Below are positions 16,490 to 22,731 of a DNA stretch of 64,000 bases, piece by piece; the first letter of the stretch is position 1, and each line of letters starts with the position of its first letter. The translations under genes and the position numbers were made by a program. The notes beneath the pieces are model-generated. The model worked only from the letters and a program-made list of their open reading frames with translations. It made no database searches and was not told the DNA's origin. Source of the DNA: Hyphomicrobiales bacterium (GTDB lineage: Bacteria > Pseudomonadota > Alphaproteobacteria > Rhizobiales > Rhizobiaceae); assembly GCA_900469955.1 (NCBI GenBank), contig UBYX01000030.1, forward strand, positions 26,927 through 90,926, read 5' to 3'.

Positions 16490-17056
16490 ATGAAGATTGT
16501 CAAATGCGCGGCCCTTGCCGCAGCCCTTCTCGCTGGCACTACGCTGTCTGCCTATGCGCAGTCCAGCAGCACTGTCGGAACCGGTGGAACGAGTGCCGGA
16601 GGCGGCACCTCCAGCAGCACCGTTGGCACCGGCGGCTCGTCGGCGGGCACCAACTGTACACCGGGCGCCACCAACTGCGACGGCGGCTCGGCCTCCACGC
16701 TCGGAACCGGTGGTTCCTCGGCAGGCGGCGGCACCTCCAGCAGCTCGGTCGGCACCGGTGGGTCGGCAGCCGGTTCCGGTAGCGGATCGGGTTCTGCGTC
16801 GACGCTCGGAACCGGCGGCACGAGCGCAGGTGACGGCACCTCCAGCAGCTCCGTCGGCACGGGCGGATCGGCGGCCGGCTCCGGTAGCGGATCGGGTTCG
16901 GCCTCGACGCTCGGCACCGGCGGCACCAGTGCCGGTGGCGGCACCTCCAGCAGCTCGGTCGGCACAGGCGGCAGCGCGGCAGGCGCGGCTCAGGACGACG
17001 TCAGCAACAAGGAATGTCCTCCGGGCCAGGCCAAGAAGAGCGGCGGCAAGTGCTAA
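16490..17056 (+). CDS. secreted Gly/Ser/Thr-rich repeat protein (GTGG repeat), first of three
   Basis: A 188-residue protein. Residues 1-23 are a Sec signal peptide (AAALLAGTTLSAYA then Q). Residues 24-165 consist almost entirely of eight copies of a unit S-[SA]-S-[ST]-[VL]-G-T-G-G-[ST]-[SA]-A-G with spacers GGGT or SGSGSG. The later units alternate between an STLGTGG and an SSSVGTGG form in a 35-residue (105-base) super-repeat. One unit is interrupted by a two-cysteine loop (NCTPGATNC). The tail NKECPPGQAKKSGGKC is basic with two further cysteines. AAGGAGATAG precedes the ATG. No family recognised. The repeats resemble low-complexity beta-rich or amyloid-like surface proteins, which is inference. 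Confidence 0.8.
   Translation: MKIVKCAALAAALLAGTTLSAYAQSSSTVGTGGTSAGGGTSSSTVGTGGSSAGTNCTPGATNCDGGSASTLGTGGSSAGGGTSSSSVGTGGSAAGSGSGSGSASTLGTGGTSAGDGTSSSSVGTGGSAAGSGSGSGSASTLGTGGTSAGGGTSSSSVGTGGSAAGAAQDDVSNKECPPGQAKKSGGKC
16799..16980 (+). repeat. 105-base tandem repeat inside the first GTGG gene
   Basis: The codon pattern GACGCTCGG… recurs at 16801 and 16906, exactly 105 bases (35 codons) apart, with near-identical bases between. An older, less regular copy lies upstream (about 16695-16795). It is the DNA basis of the paired GTGG units and a likely site of copy-number change. Confidence 0.7.
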
Positions 17057-17065
17057 GACAACATG

Positions 17066-17091
17066 GGCCGGTCGCCGACAGGCGACCGGCC
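17066..17091 (+). terminator. strong intercistronic hairpin
   Basis: An 11-bp perfect stem GGCCGGTCGCC-GACA-GGCGACCGGCC lies 10 bases after the first GTGG-gene stop and is followed by TTCTTC. The weak U tract suggests partial termination or mRNA 3'-end protection before the next gene's AGGAGGA ribosome-binding site. Confidence 0.65.
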
Positions 17092-17110
17092 TTCTTCAGG
17101 AGGACAGGAT

Positions 17111-17500
17111 ATGAACTCGGCATCTTTGATGACCAGAAGCGCGTTCGCCCTGCCGCTGATCATGGCGCTTTGCATCGCATGCGAGGCATTGTCGGCGGAG
17201 ACGATCAAGCTCGAGGACGGCACCACCTGCACCGTGATCGAAAGCACCACTTCGGCGGGTGGGAGTACCTCATCCTCGGTGACCGCCGGCGGAGGCAGCG
17301 TGACCTCATCGACGACGATCGATGGAAAGACGACCACGATGCATTCGGGAGGCGGTTCGGCTTCGTCGAGCGCCGGATCGTCGGTGTCGGGCACCGCAGG
17401 CAGCCAGGCCTTCTCGACCGCAAGTGTCACCCGTCCCGACGGTTCGGTCGTGACGCGCCGATCGGACGGCACTTGCGACATCACCAAACCGAACAAATGA
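17111..17500 (+). CDS. secreted Ser/Gly-rich protein, second of three
   Basis: A 129-residue protein with a signal peptide (residues 1-29, ending EALSA then E). The mature part begins TIKLEDGTTCTVIES, then has a serine/glycine/threonine-rich middle (TTSAGGSTSSSVTAGGGSVT; SGGGSASSSAGSSVSGTAGS) and ends with a less repetitive TRPDGSVVTRRSDGTCDITK segment containing the second cysteine. Composition recalls its neighbours, although the exact GTGG unit is degenerate. The ATG follows TCAGGAGGACAGGAT. Function unknown; same direction and spacing suggest one operon with the genes on either side. Confidence 0.75.
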   Translation: MNSASLMTRSAFALPLIMALCIACEALSAETIKLEDGTTCTVIESTTSAGGSTSSSVTAGGGSVTSSTTIDGKTTTMHSGGGSASSSAGSSVSGTAGSQAFSTASVTRPDGSVVTRRSDGTCDITKPNK

Positions 17501-17511
17501 GGAGCAAGACC

Positions 17512-17958
17512 ATGATGAAACTGGTTCCCCTGGCAACGGCCGTCGCAATCGTCACGGCAATGGCCGGCACGCAATCTCTGGCACAGGACTGCAACGCGGC
17601 CGGGACGGTCGGTTCGGCAGGCAGCGCGTCTGCCGGCGGCACTTCGGCCAGCACGCTCGGAACGGCAGGCACCTGCGCGACCGATGACGGCACGACCTCG
17701 TCCATCGGTTCGGGAGGAAGTGCGGCCACCGTCGACGGCAAGGCCCAGAGCCGCACCAAGGTCAACGAGAACGACAATCAGCTCAAGGCACAATCCAAGG
17801 CCCAGGCCATGGACCAGGGCACGTTCAGCAAATCCCAGACCAAGACCCGCGTGAAGGGCGACGAACTGGAGAGCAAGACGCGGACGATGTCGCATGTGCC
17901 GGGGCAGAAACCGGTCAAGAGCACCACCGACAGCAACGTGATCCTGCCGCCGCAATGA
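17512..17958 (+). CDS. secreted repeat-containing protein, third of three
   Basis: A 148-residue protein with a signal peptide (residues 1-25, MAGTQSLAQ then D). The first half of the mature chain keeps degenerate units (TVGSAGSASAGGTSASTLGTAG; SSIGSGGSAATV) and two cysteines; the second half is different, hydrophilic and rich in Gln, Lys and Thr (KAQSRTKVNENDNQLKAQSK and SKSQTKTRVKGDELESKTRT). TGAGGAGCAAGACC precedes the ATG, 11 bases after the previous stop. Two adjacent ATGs (17512, 17515) are possible starts. No family recognised. Confidence 0.75.
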   Translation: MMKLVPLATAVAIVTAMAGTQSLAQDCNAAGTVGSAGSASAGGTSASTLGTAGTCATDDGTTSSIGSGGSAATVDGKAQSRTKVNENDNQLKAQSKAQAMDQGTFSKSQTKTRVKGDELESKTRTMSHVPGQKPVKSTTDSNVILPPQ

Positions 17959-17984
17959 TACGGCTCGAATAGGGTCAAAGAACG

Positions 17985-18037
17985 CCGCCAAGGCAGAGAT
18001 AGCGGGGAATAATGGGGAGCGCTATCTTCCCCTGGCG
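17985..18037. terminator. long imperfect hairpin between convergent genes
   Basis: Outer arms CCGCCA/TGGCGG and inner arms AGATAGCG (17997-18004)/CGCTATCT (18020-18027) form a long interrupted stem between the third secreted gene and the convergent DUF1508 gene. No T run on either side, so the terminator role is tentative. Confidence 0.5.
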
Positions 18038-18049
18038 GACGAGAGAGCA

Positions 18050-18232
18050 TTAAGTCGGATTGCAGCTCATGCCGTTGCGTCGGGCGTTGGCAATGCAATC
18101 GCTTCTATTGGTGTAGGATTCGGTCGACGCGCCGACGGTCTTTCCGTTTAACGCTATGCGCCGCCACCGCCATTGGGTGCCGCTCTGATAAATTTCCCAG
18201 GTATCTCCGTTGCTGTCCCTGCAGGATGCCAT
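18050..18232 (-). CDS. DUF1508 (YegP-like) small protein
   Basis: A 60-residue protein. SNGDTWEIYQSGTQWRWR followed by GKTVGASTESYTNRSDCIANARRNGM matches a single DUF1508 unit, a small beta-beta-beta-alpha fold, here with three extra cysteines. The start at 18232 has GGAGGACGGAG in front; the frame remains open upstream but that part has no family similarity. Family function is unknown. Separate transcription unit, convergent with the secreted repeat genes. Confidence 0.82.
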   Translation of the reverse strand: MASCRDSNGDTWEIYQSGTQWRWRRIALNGKTVGASTESYTNRSDCIANARRNGMSCNPT

Positions 18233-18395
18233 CTCCGTCCTCCGTTGGTTTCGACCGGACGAAGCTAGGAAGATTCGCTGCGTCCTTCCACGAACCTTGC
18301 ACACCTCCAGGTAGTGGTCGTCACATGAGCGCGTGTGGCTGCGGAACCTTGGCGCCTGTGGCCGGTTCTTTATCTTCCTCGAAGAGGAGGGCTGA

Positions 18396-18731
18396 ATGCG
18401 CTTCGTTCCGAAATGGGTCCATGGCATCGCCGACTACGCGGTCGGCTTCGGCATGATCGCGTTGGCTTTCGTGGCAGGGGCGGAGGGCGCGGGTTTCTAC
18501 GCTTTCACGACCCTCGGCGTCTTCGCCATTCTCTATTCTCTGGGGACGGATTACGAACTGGGGTGGAAGCCCTATCTCACCATGCCCGCTCACTTGGCAC
18601 TCGATGCCGCCTTTGCCGTAGTGATGTTTCTCCTGCCGCTGGTCTTCAAGATGCCGCTGCTGCTTGCATGGCCGAGCGTGGCGATCGGAGCGATTGCGCT
18701 GCTGCTGGTGGTGACGACCAAGACCGATTGA
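18396..18731 (+). CDS. small integral membrane protein, SPW-like
   Basis: A 111-residue protein with four hydrophobic spans (about residues 10-28, 33-50, 60-80 and 86-106). The opening VPKWVHGIADYAVGF and the AHLALDAAFAVVMFLLP segment recall the SPW-type small membrane proteins of rhizobia. No function is known. AGAGGAGGGCTGA precedes the ATG. It converges with the L,D-transpeptidase gene. Confidence 0.78.
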   Translation: MRFVPKWVHGIADYAVGFGMIALAFVAGAEGAGFYAFTTLGVFAILYSLGTDYELGWKPYLTMPAHLALDAAFAVVMFLLPLVFKMPLLLAWPSVAIGAIALLLVVTTKTD

Positions 18732-18781
18732 CGGTATTGCGTCCTCCGCGGAAGGCGGCCGGCGCGGGAACGATACCCGCA

Positions 18782-19792
18782 TCATTTCCCGCCGACGAAC
18801 TCGACCATGACGCCCGGCTTCACCATGCCGGCCAGTTCGTCCGCATCCCAGTTCGCCAGCCTTACGCAGCCGTGCGAGCCCACCTTGTCGATGAGGGAAG
18901 GTTCCGGCGTACCGTGAATGCCGTAGGTCGGCTCTGTGAGGTCGATCCAGACGGTGCCGACCGGATTGTTCGGGCCCTTGGGCAGCGTCAGCTTCTCCTT
19001 GTTGTTCCCTTGCTGGAAGTTGACCTTGGGATCGTAGGTATAGGGCGGCATCCGCGCGACGCCCTTGACCTTGTGCTTGCCCGAGGGGGAGGGATTGTCC
19101 TTGCTGCCGATGGTGGCCGGGTAGACGGCGACGATCCGTCCGTCTTCGGCAAAGGCGCGAACCTGCCCTTTCTCTCTGTCCGCCTCGATGCGCTTCACCT
19201 CGGTCTTCGGGATCGGCGGCCCCGGCTCGACCACCGTCACGGTGTCGCCGGCTTGGAACCTCGCATCCGGATTGAGCGCATGCACGAGGTCTATGTCCAT
19301 GTGGAAGCGTTCCGAGAGCATCTCCGGAATGCTGGTATAACCAAGGCGATCGAGCTTCGACTGCTCCTTGAAGTCCTCGGGAATTTTCTCGACCAGCGCA
19401 TCGACATCCTCCTGCCGGATCTGCACGGTGCGGATGAGAGGCAGATCCTTGTTCAGCCGCCCCAGGAGATCGGCATCGAGCTTGCCGTCGGGCGGCAGTT
19501 TGTGCATGGCCTCCAGCCCGGCGACCGCCTTGCGGACGTTCTCTCCGTCGTAACCGTCGATCACTCCCGGCGACGAGCCGGCGCGGTCGAGCAGGATCTG
19601 AAGATGGACGATGGCGGGATCGGGTTGCGGCGGAGCCTTTGCCGGCGGTTCCGGGGCGATGGCGTCCAGCTTCGCATCCTCGATGGCCTGTGGCGTGATG
19701 GCCTGGGAAGTGGTGGCCTGGGAAGCGGCAGGCGTGGAAAGGAAGAGCGGGAGGAGCGGAGCGGCGAGTGCGAGGAGGGGCAGCGTTTTCAT
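18782..19792 (-). CDS. L,D-transpeptidase (YkuD) with peptidoglycan-binding domain
   Basis: A 336-residue secreted enzyme. After a signal peptide (about residues 1-25) and a Pro/Ala linker comes a peptidoglycan-binding helix bundle (LQILLDRAGSSPGVIDGYDGENVRKAVAGLEA), a LysM-like segment near 155-185 (SIPEMLSERFHMDID… GDTVTVVEPG), then the YkuD domain with its active site HGTPEPSLIDKVGSHGCVRL: the catalytic cysteine lies in SHGCVR. Such enzymes make 3-3 crosslinks or attach proteins to peptidoglycan, an important mode in polar-growing rhizobia. The GAGAGACC ribosome-binding site supports the ATG at 19792. Confidence 0.92.
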   Translation of the reverse strand: MKTLPLLALAAPLLPLFLSTPAASQATTSQAITPQAIEDAKLDAIAPEPPAKAPPQPDPAIVHLQILLDRAGSSPGVIDGYDGENVRKAVAGLEAMHKLPPDGKLDADLLGRLNKDLPLIRTVQIRQEDVDALVEKIPEDFKEQSKLDRLGYTSIPEMLSERFHMDIDLVHALNPDARFQAGDTVTVVEPGPPIPKTEVKRIEADREKGQVRAFAEDGRIVAVYPATIGSKDNPSPSGKHKVKGVARMPPYTYDPKVNFQQGNNKEKLTLPKGPNNPVGTVWIDLTEPTYGIHGTPEPSLIDKVGSHGCVRLANWDADELAGMVKPGVMVEFVGGK

Positions 19793-19937
19793 GGTCTCTC
19801 CGAACTGACGGAAGAAGAAGTTGTTCCCGCCTGCCAGCGAAATGGCCCGTCGGATCAGATTGCGCCTGGCTGCGGACGACGACAGGATGGAGTCCTCCGT
19901 TGGTGACGGTCGGATTTTTCATCATCCTCGGGTGATC

Positions 19938-19956
19938 CTCGGGTTAAACCCGAGGA
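19938..19956. repeat. 19-bp palindrome, copy 1
   Basis: CCTCGGGTTAAACCCGAGG, flanked by GAT and ACG. Same sequence as copy 2 and structurally equal to copy 3, within 260 bases in the same intergenic region. Confidence 0.8.
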
Positions 19957-19967
19957 CGAGGATCGGA

Positions 19968-20026
19968 CGGGGCGCTGAAAGCTGGCTCTTAAGTTAGTTT
20001 ATAGGTGACACCTCTGAGCGCCCCGT
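19968..20026. repeat. 10-bp inverted repeat with 39-base loop
   Basis: ACGGGGCGCT (19968-19977) pairs with AGCGCCCCGT (20017-20026). Followed by CGGCGGTTTTTAT, so on the plus strand this could act as a terminator or frame a small structured RNA. It lies between palindrome copies 1 and 2. Confidence 0.5.
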
Positions 20027-20111
20027 TCGGCGGTTTTTATCCGCGACTCCGGTCCCTCTGCCGTTGCCTTTCGGGATGATGTTCGTCTGGCCTTCTGAGC
20101 TCCGGGCGGAT

Positions 20112-20130
20112 CCTCGGGTTAAACCCGAGG
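20112..20130. repeat. 19-bp palindrome, copy 2
   Basis: Identical CCTCGGGTTAAACCCGAGG preceded by GGAT, as in copies 1 and 3. Confidence 0.8.
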
Positions 20131-20175
20131 ACTTATCGCCAACAGTCCAGAACACCGCCGCCGGACTTTCCGGAT

Positions 20176-20194
20176 CCTCGGATTAAATCCGAGG
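20176..20194. repeat. 19-bp palindrome, copy 3 with compensatory changes
   Basis: CCTCGGATTAAATCCGAGG: relative to the other copies, one G-to-A on the left arm is matched by C-to-T on the right, so pairing is kept. Confidence 0.8.
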
Positions 20195-20413
20195 AGGCGG
20201 ACGGACTTTAAAAGAGTCCGGCGAAACCATCCTTCGGGCCACCATGTGTGCCGCACAGGCACGCCCGGCGCGCGCTTTCGGGCATCAAGAGATGAGGGGC
20301 CGGTCCGTTTCCCTCCACCTCTCCCCGTGTCGCCGGAGGGAGACCATTTTCCGCGGACCCGGAGGATGAGGTTCTGCGTCTTACCCTCACCACCCGCGCC
20401 GGCCCCGCCTCGC

Positions 20414-20497
20414 CGGAACGCCTTCCGGTGTATCCGATGCGGGACGAGGGATTGTAGGCACGGGGCGAGAAGGCGGGGATGGAGCGGGACGAGATTT
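20414..20497. repeat. dispersed intergenic repeat R1, copy B
   Basis: Partner of 5483-5567: shares TTCCGGTGTATCCGATGCGG and ATTGTAGGCA in the same order and spacing, with small insertions. Both copies are in the same orientation. Confidence 0.65.
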
Positions 20498-20542
20498 CGG
20501 GCAAGGTGTTGAATGTCTTGAGACAGGTGCGCGGGAATATCC

Positions 20543-20580
20543 CCCTCACCAGGTTCGCCACACCAATCGGCTGCGCCTCT
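20543..20580. repeat. dispersed repeat R2, copy A
   Basis: A 38-base element beginning CCCTCACCAGGTTCGCC and ending AATCGGCTGCGCCTCT; recurs at 21305-21342 with three mismatches, on the other side of a small gene. Confidence 0.65.
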
Positions 20581-20755
20581 CTAGGTCCGCTATGGGGAAG
20601 GGTTTCGGGTGCCGTCAGCCGTACCCGGGCTGGAATCAGACGAGAACATCGACGTCTTTGCCATATGCGGATGACGATAGGCCCCGTCCATCCGGGTAAT
20701 ATCAATGGGATCAATTGCGGCGTAGTGTTCTATCTGGCTTTGAGAGGAGGGTGCT

Positions 20756-21019
20756 ATGCCTACCATATTGGCCTATCACGACGTCAAAGACGTCAAACAT
20801 TGGCTCACTTCACCGCGCCGCAAAGAGGTTTTCGAACCCCTCGGCTGCACAAATATTCGTACGTTTGTCGATCCACAAGCGTCCAACCGAGTGGGCCTGG
20901 TCATGGACGTTCCCGACATGGGCCGCCTTCAGGAATTTATGAAATCCAAGCAAGCGGCGGATGCGATGGAGTATGACGGAGTATTGCCGGAGACCTTGGT
21001 GATTCTCACGCAATCGTAG
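20756..21019 (+). CDS. small hypothetical protein, possible dimeric alpha/beta barrel
   Basis: An 87-residue protein (MPTILAYHDVKDVKHWLTSP, then FEPLGCTNIRTFVDPQASNRVGLVMDVPDM and SKQAADAMEYDGVLPETLVIL). The strand-helix-strand layout with a central VGLVMDV strand is that of small ABM/DUF3764-like ferredoxin-fold proteins common in rhizobia. The function is unknown. GAGAGGAGGGTGCT gives a strong ribosome-binding site. It is flanked by the two copies of repeat R2. Confidence 0.78.
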   Translation: MPTILAYHDVKDVKHWLTSPRRKEVFEPLGCTNIRTFVDPQASNRVGLVMDVPDMGRLQEFMKSKQAADAMEYDGVLPETLVILTQS

Positions 21020-21666
21020 CGGGAAATCAATGGCCCGCGTCGAGAAGGTCGGCTCTGGGTTTTGCCATGATGCCTCAGTATCGGTCAGATGAGATCGATT
21101 GCCGGCACTGGGGCTGTGACACCACGGCTGCTGTTGAGCGGCGGCGCGATTCACGCTGACCGGCGAAACCGGAAGTCGATATCGGTGGCGCGAAGCTGCC
21201 ACGCACCCCCTTCGGCTGGCGGCATCTGCTACCGAATTCCGGAAAACTGCAGGTGAGGGGGTGGTTGTGGAACTCGGGTGGTTTGTCTCGCTTGGCGGGC
21301 TACTCCCTCACCAAGTTCGCCTCGCCAATCGGCTGCGCCTCTTGGGGGCATGTTTGCCCTCCCGCGGGACGCGCTCGGGCCTCCGTTCGTTGAAATCAAT
21401 TTCATTGATTTCTGGCTTCAGCCACCACTTCGGAGCCTCACCCAAGGGTAGAGGTAGGCGTCGAGGGTGCGGCACGGCGCCTCTCCCTTCGTCGGAGAGG
21501 AAGCAATTTCAGCATCTTAACTTTGGCTAAGTGCCAGAAATTGCCGGTGAGGGGGCGCTTTCTCCATTGGCTGATCGAGAAAGACACCGAGCGCTCCTCG
21601 GTATCGGGTAGAAGGGATTATGGAAAACAGCAGAGGTGACGCACCTCAAGCAGGTTCCCTGGCCGC
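21020..21666. other. repeat-containing non-coding stretch
   Basis: About 650 bases. Contains repeat R2 copy B and short GGTGAGGGGG motifs (21252 and 21545) that resemble fragments of a decayed intergenic repeat. Candidate frames have no ribosome-binding sites. A CCTCTCC…GGAGAGG pair near 21480-21505 could fold. Confidence 0.45.
21305..21342. repeat. dispersed repeat R2, copy B
   Basis: Matches 20543-20580 at 35 of 38 positions, same orientation. Confidence 0.65.
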
Positions 21667-22506
21667 TTACTCCACCCAGATGCCGCTCCGATCGTCGTGG
21701 GCTGCATTGAAGAATATCCACAGCGCTTTGGCGAAGATATTTTCCTCGGGGATGAATCCCATGTCGAAGCGGCTGTCCAGGCTGTTGTCGCGGTTGTCGC
21801 CAAGAACGAAATAATGGCCCGGAGGGACGAGAAATTCGGCCGTGTTGTCTCCGCGCGAATTCTCCAAAGCTTCGGCGACGATGTAGGATTTGTCGGGATA
21901 TACGCTTTCCCGGAACAGGTGGGCAGAGTATCCGTCCGCGTTGAACTCGCCTTCCGGCTGCCGAGGTAGCGGGCGGCCGTTTAGATATACGATGCCCGCC
22001 TTCAACTGCACGCAGTCTCCCGGCCGCCCGATGATGCGCTTGATATAGTCGGTATCATTGCGTGGATCGCGAAATATGACTACGTGGCCGCGGTCCGGAG
22101 GATGGCCGAAAATCGGTTCGGATGGCCCCAGGCCCAGCGGTAGCGAGTACCGGCTATAGCCATAGGCATACTTGCTCGCAAAGAGATAGTCGCCAAGTTG
22201 AACGGTGGGCGACATGGAGCTAGCCGGAATAGTGAACGGCTGGAATAAAAAGCCTCGGATGAGAAAGGCGAAAGCGGAGGAAAGAACGAGAAAAATCAGC
22301 AACAAGCTGTACCAGTGAGAATACCATGGATACGGCGCGCCTCCTGCCTGTCTTGCTGCAACGAAGCCGTGTGTCGCCCCGATTACACGCCAAACTATCG
22401 CTATAGGGGTGCCGGAATGGTTGTAGCTTAAACCGGCGCGGCCCAGCAGCCACATCTGGGCCGTTATCAATACGACCCCCCGACGAAATAGAGGATCGCC
22501 AGCCAC
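21667..22506 (-). CDS. lepB: type I signal peptidase (S26), N-terminus disturbed
   Basis: Carries the complete S26 catalytic domain: FTIPASSMSPTVQLGDYLF with the catalytic serine, VVIFRDPRNDTDYIKRIIGRPGD with the catalytic lysine, and box E GDNRDNSLDSR. A membrane span (LLLIFLVLSSAFAFLIRGFLF) anchors it, preceded by a further hydrophobic segment. It cleaves signal peptides at the periplasmic face. In this frame the only available upstream start is a GTG at 22506 inside what looks like coding sequence of another frame; adding one G to the run at 22476-22481 joins it to the frame starting at 22607. So it is probably one gene of about 313 codons with a frameshift or sequencing error; the catalytic part is intact. 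Likely a second LepB rather than the main one. Confidence 0.8.
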   Translation of the reverse strand: MAGDPLFRRGVVLITAQMWLLGRAGLSYNHSGTPIAIVWRVIGATHGFVAARQAGGAPYPWYSHWYSLLLIFLVLSSAFAFLIRGFLFQPFTIPASSMSPTVQLGDYLFASKYAYGYSRYSLPLGLGPSEPIFGHPPDRGHVVIFRDPRNDTDYIKRIIGRPGDCVQLKAGIVYLNGRPLPRQPEGEFNADGYSAHLFRESVYPDKSYIVAEALENSRGDNTAEFLVPPGHYFVLGDNRDNSLDSRFDMGFIPEENIFAKALWIFFNAAHDDRSGIWVE

Positions 22507-22607
22507 CCCCGACCGAGATAGGCCATCGTCACATCAGGACCAAACAGCAATCCCATCAACGAGGCACAGGCGGGACGGCGGGAGCGGAAGGCTTGTACGA
22601 TCCTCAT
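22467..22607 (-). pseudogene. N-terminal fragment of the signal peptidase gene, out of frame
   Basis: An ATG at 22607 opens a 46-residue frame (MRIVQAFRSRRPACASLMGL, then LFGPDVTMAYLGRGWLAILYFVGG) that reads as a basic N-terminus and a membrane segment, then ends at TGA just past a run of six G on this strand. Continuing in the +1 frame gives VVLITAQMWLLGRAGLSY, a smooth continuation of a hydrophobic region. This is the expected N-terminal membrane region of the longer rhizobial signal peptidase. Confidence 0.6.
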
Positions 22608-22669
22608 GGGAAACCAGCAATTTAAGTGTTCGGCAACCGCGATTGAAATCTCGATCGGCGGGGAATGAA

Positions 22670-22700
22670 GTCAAAAAAGAGACCCGGACTTTCGTCCGGG
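22670..22700 (-). terminator. rho-independent terminator of nrdJ
   Basis: On the minus strand CCCGGAC-GAAA-GTCCGGG, a stem with a GNRA tetraloop, is followed by TCTCTTTTTTGA. It lies 32 bases past the nrdJ stop. Confidence 0.9.
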
Positions 22701-22731
22701 CCGCCATTTATTTTTCGGTTGTCAGTCAAAA

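Larger units (their letters stand above)
20195..20755. other. repeat-rich non-coding stretch
   Basis: About 560 bases after the palindromes. It holds repeat R1 copy B and repeat R2 copy A. A long minus-strand frame crosses it but it translates the repeats into arginine/serine-rich text and has no ribosome-binding site. The last 20 bases provide GAGAGGAGGGTGCT before the next gene. Confidence 0.5.

Noticed and set aside
16552..16965. Proline/glutamate-rich minus-strand repeat frame (137 codons)
   Set aside because: Exact antisense image of the GTGG repeats; no ribosome-binding site, so the repetition is inherited from the plus-strand gene.
20208..20714. 168-codon minus-strand frame across the repeat zone
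   Set aside because: Consists of translated repeat R1/R2 and arginine-rich text; no ribosome-binding site.
19925..21666. CRISPR array or insertion sequence
   Set aside because: The palindromes and repeats are irregularly spaced, with no unique equal-length spacers, cas genes, transposase or terminal inverted repeats with target duplications.
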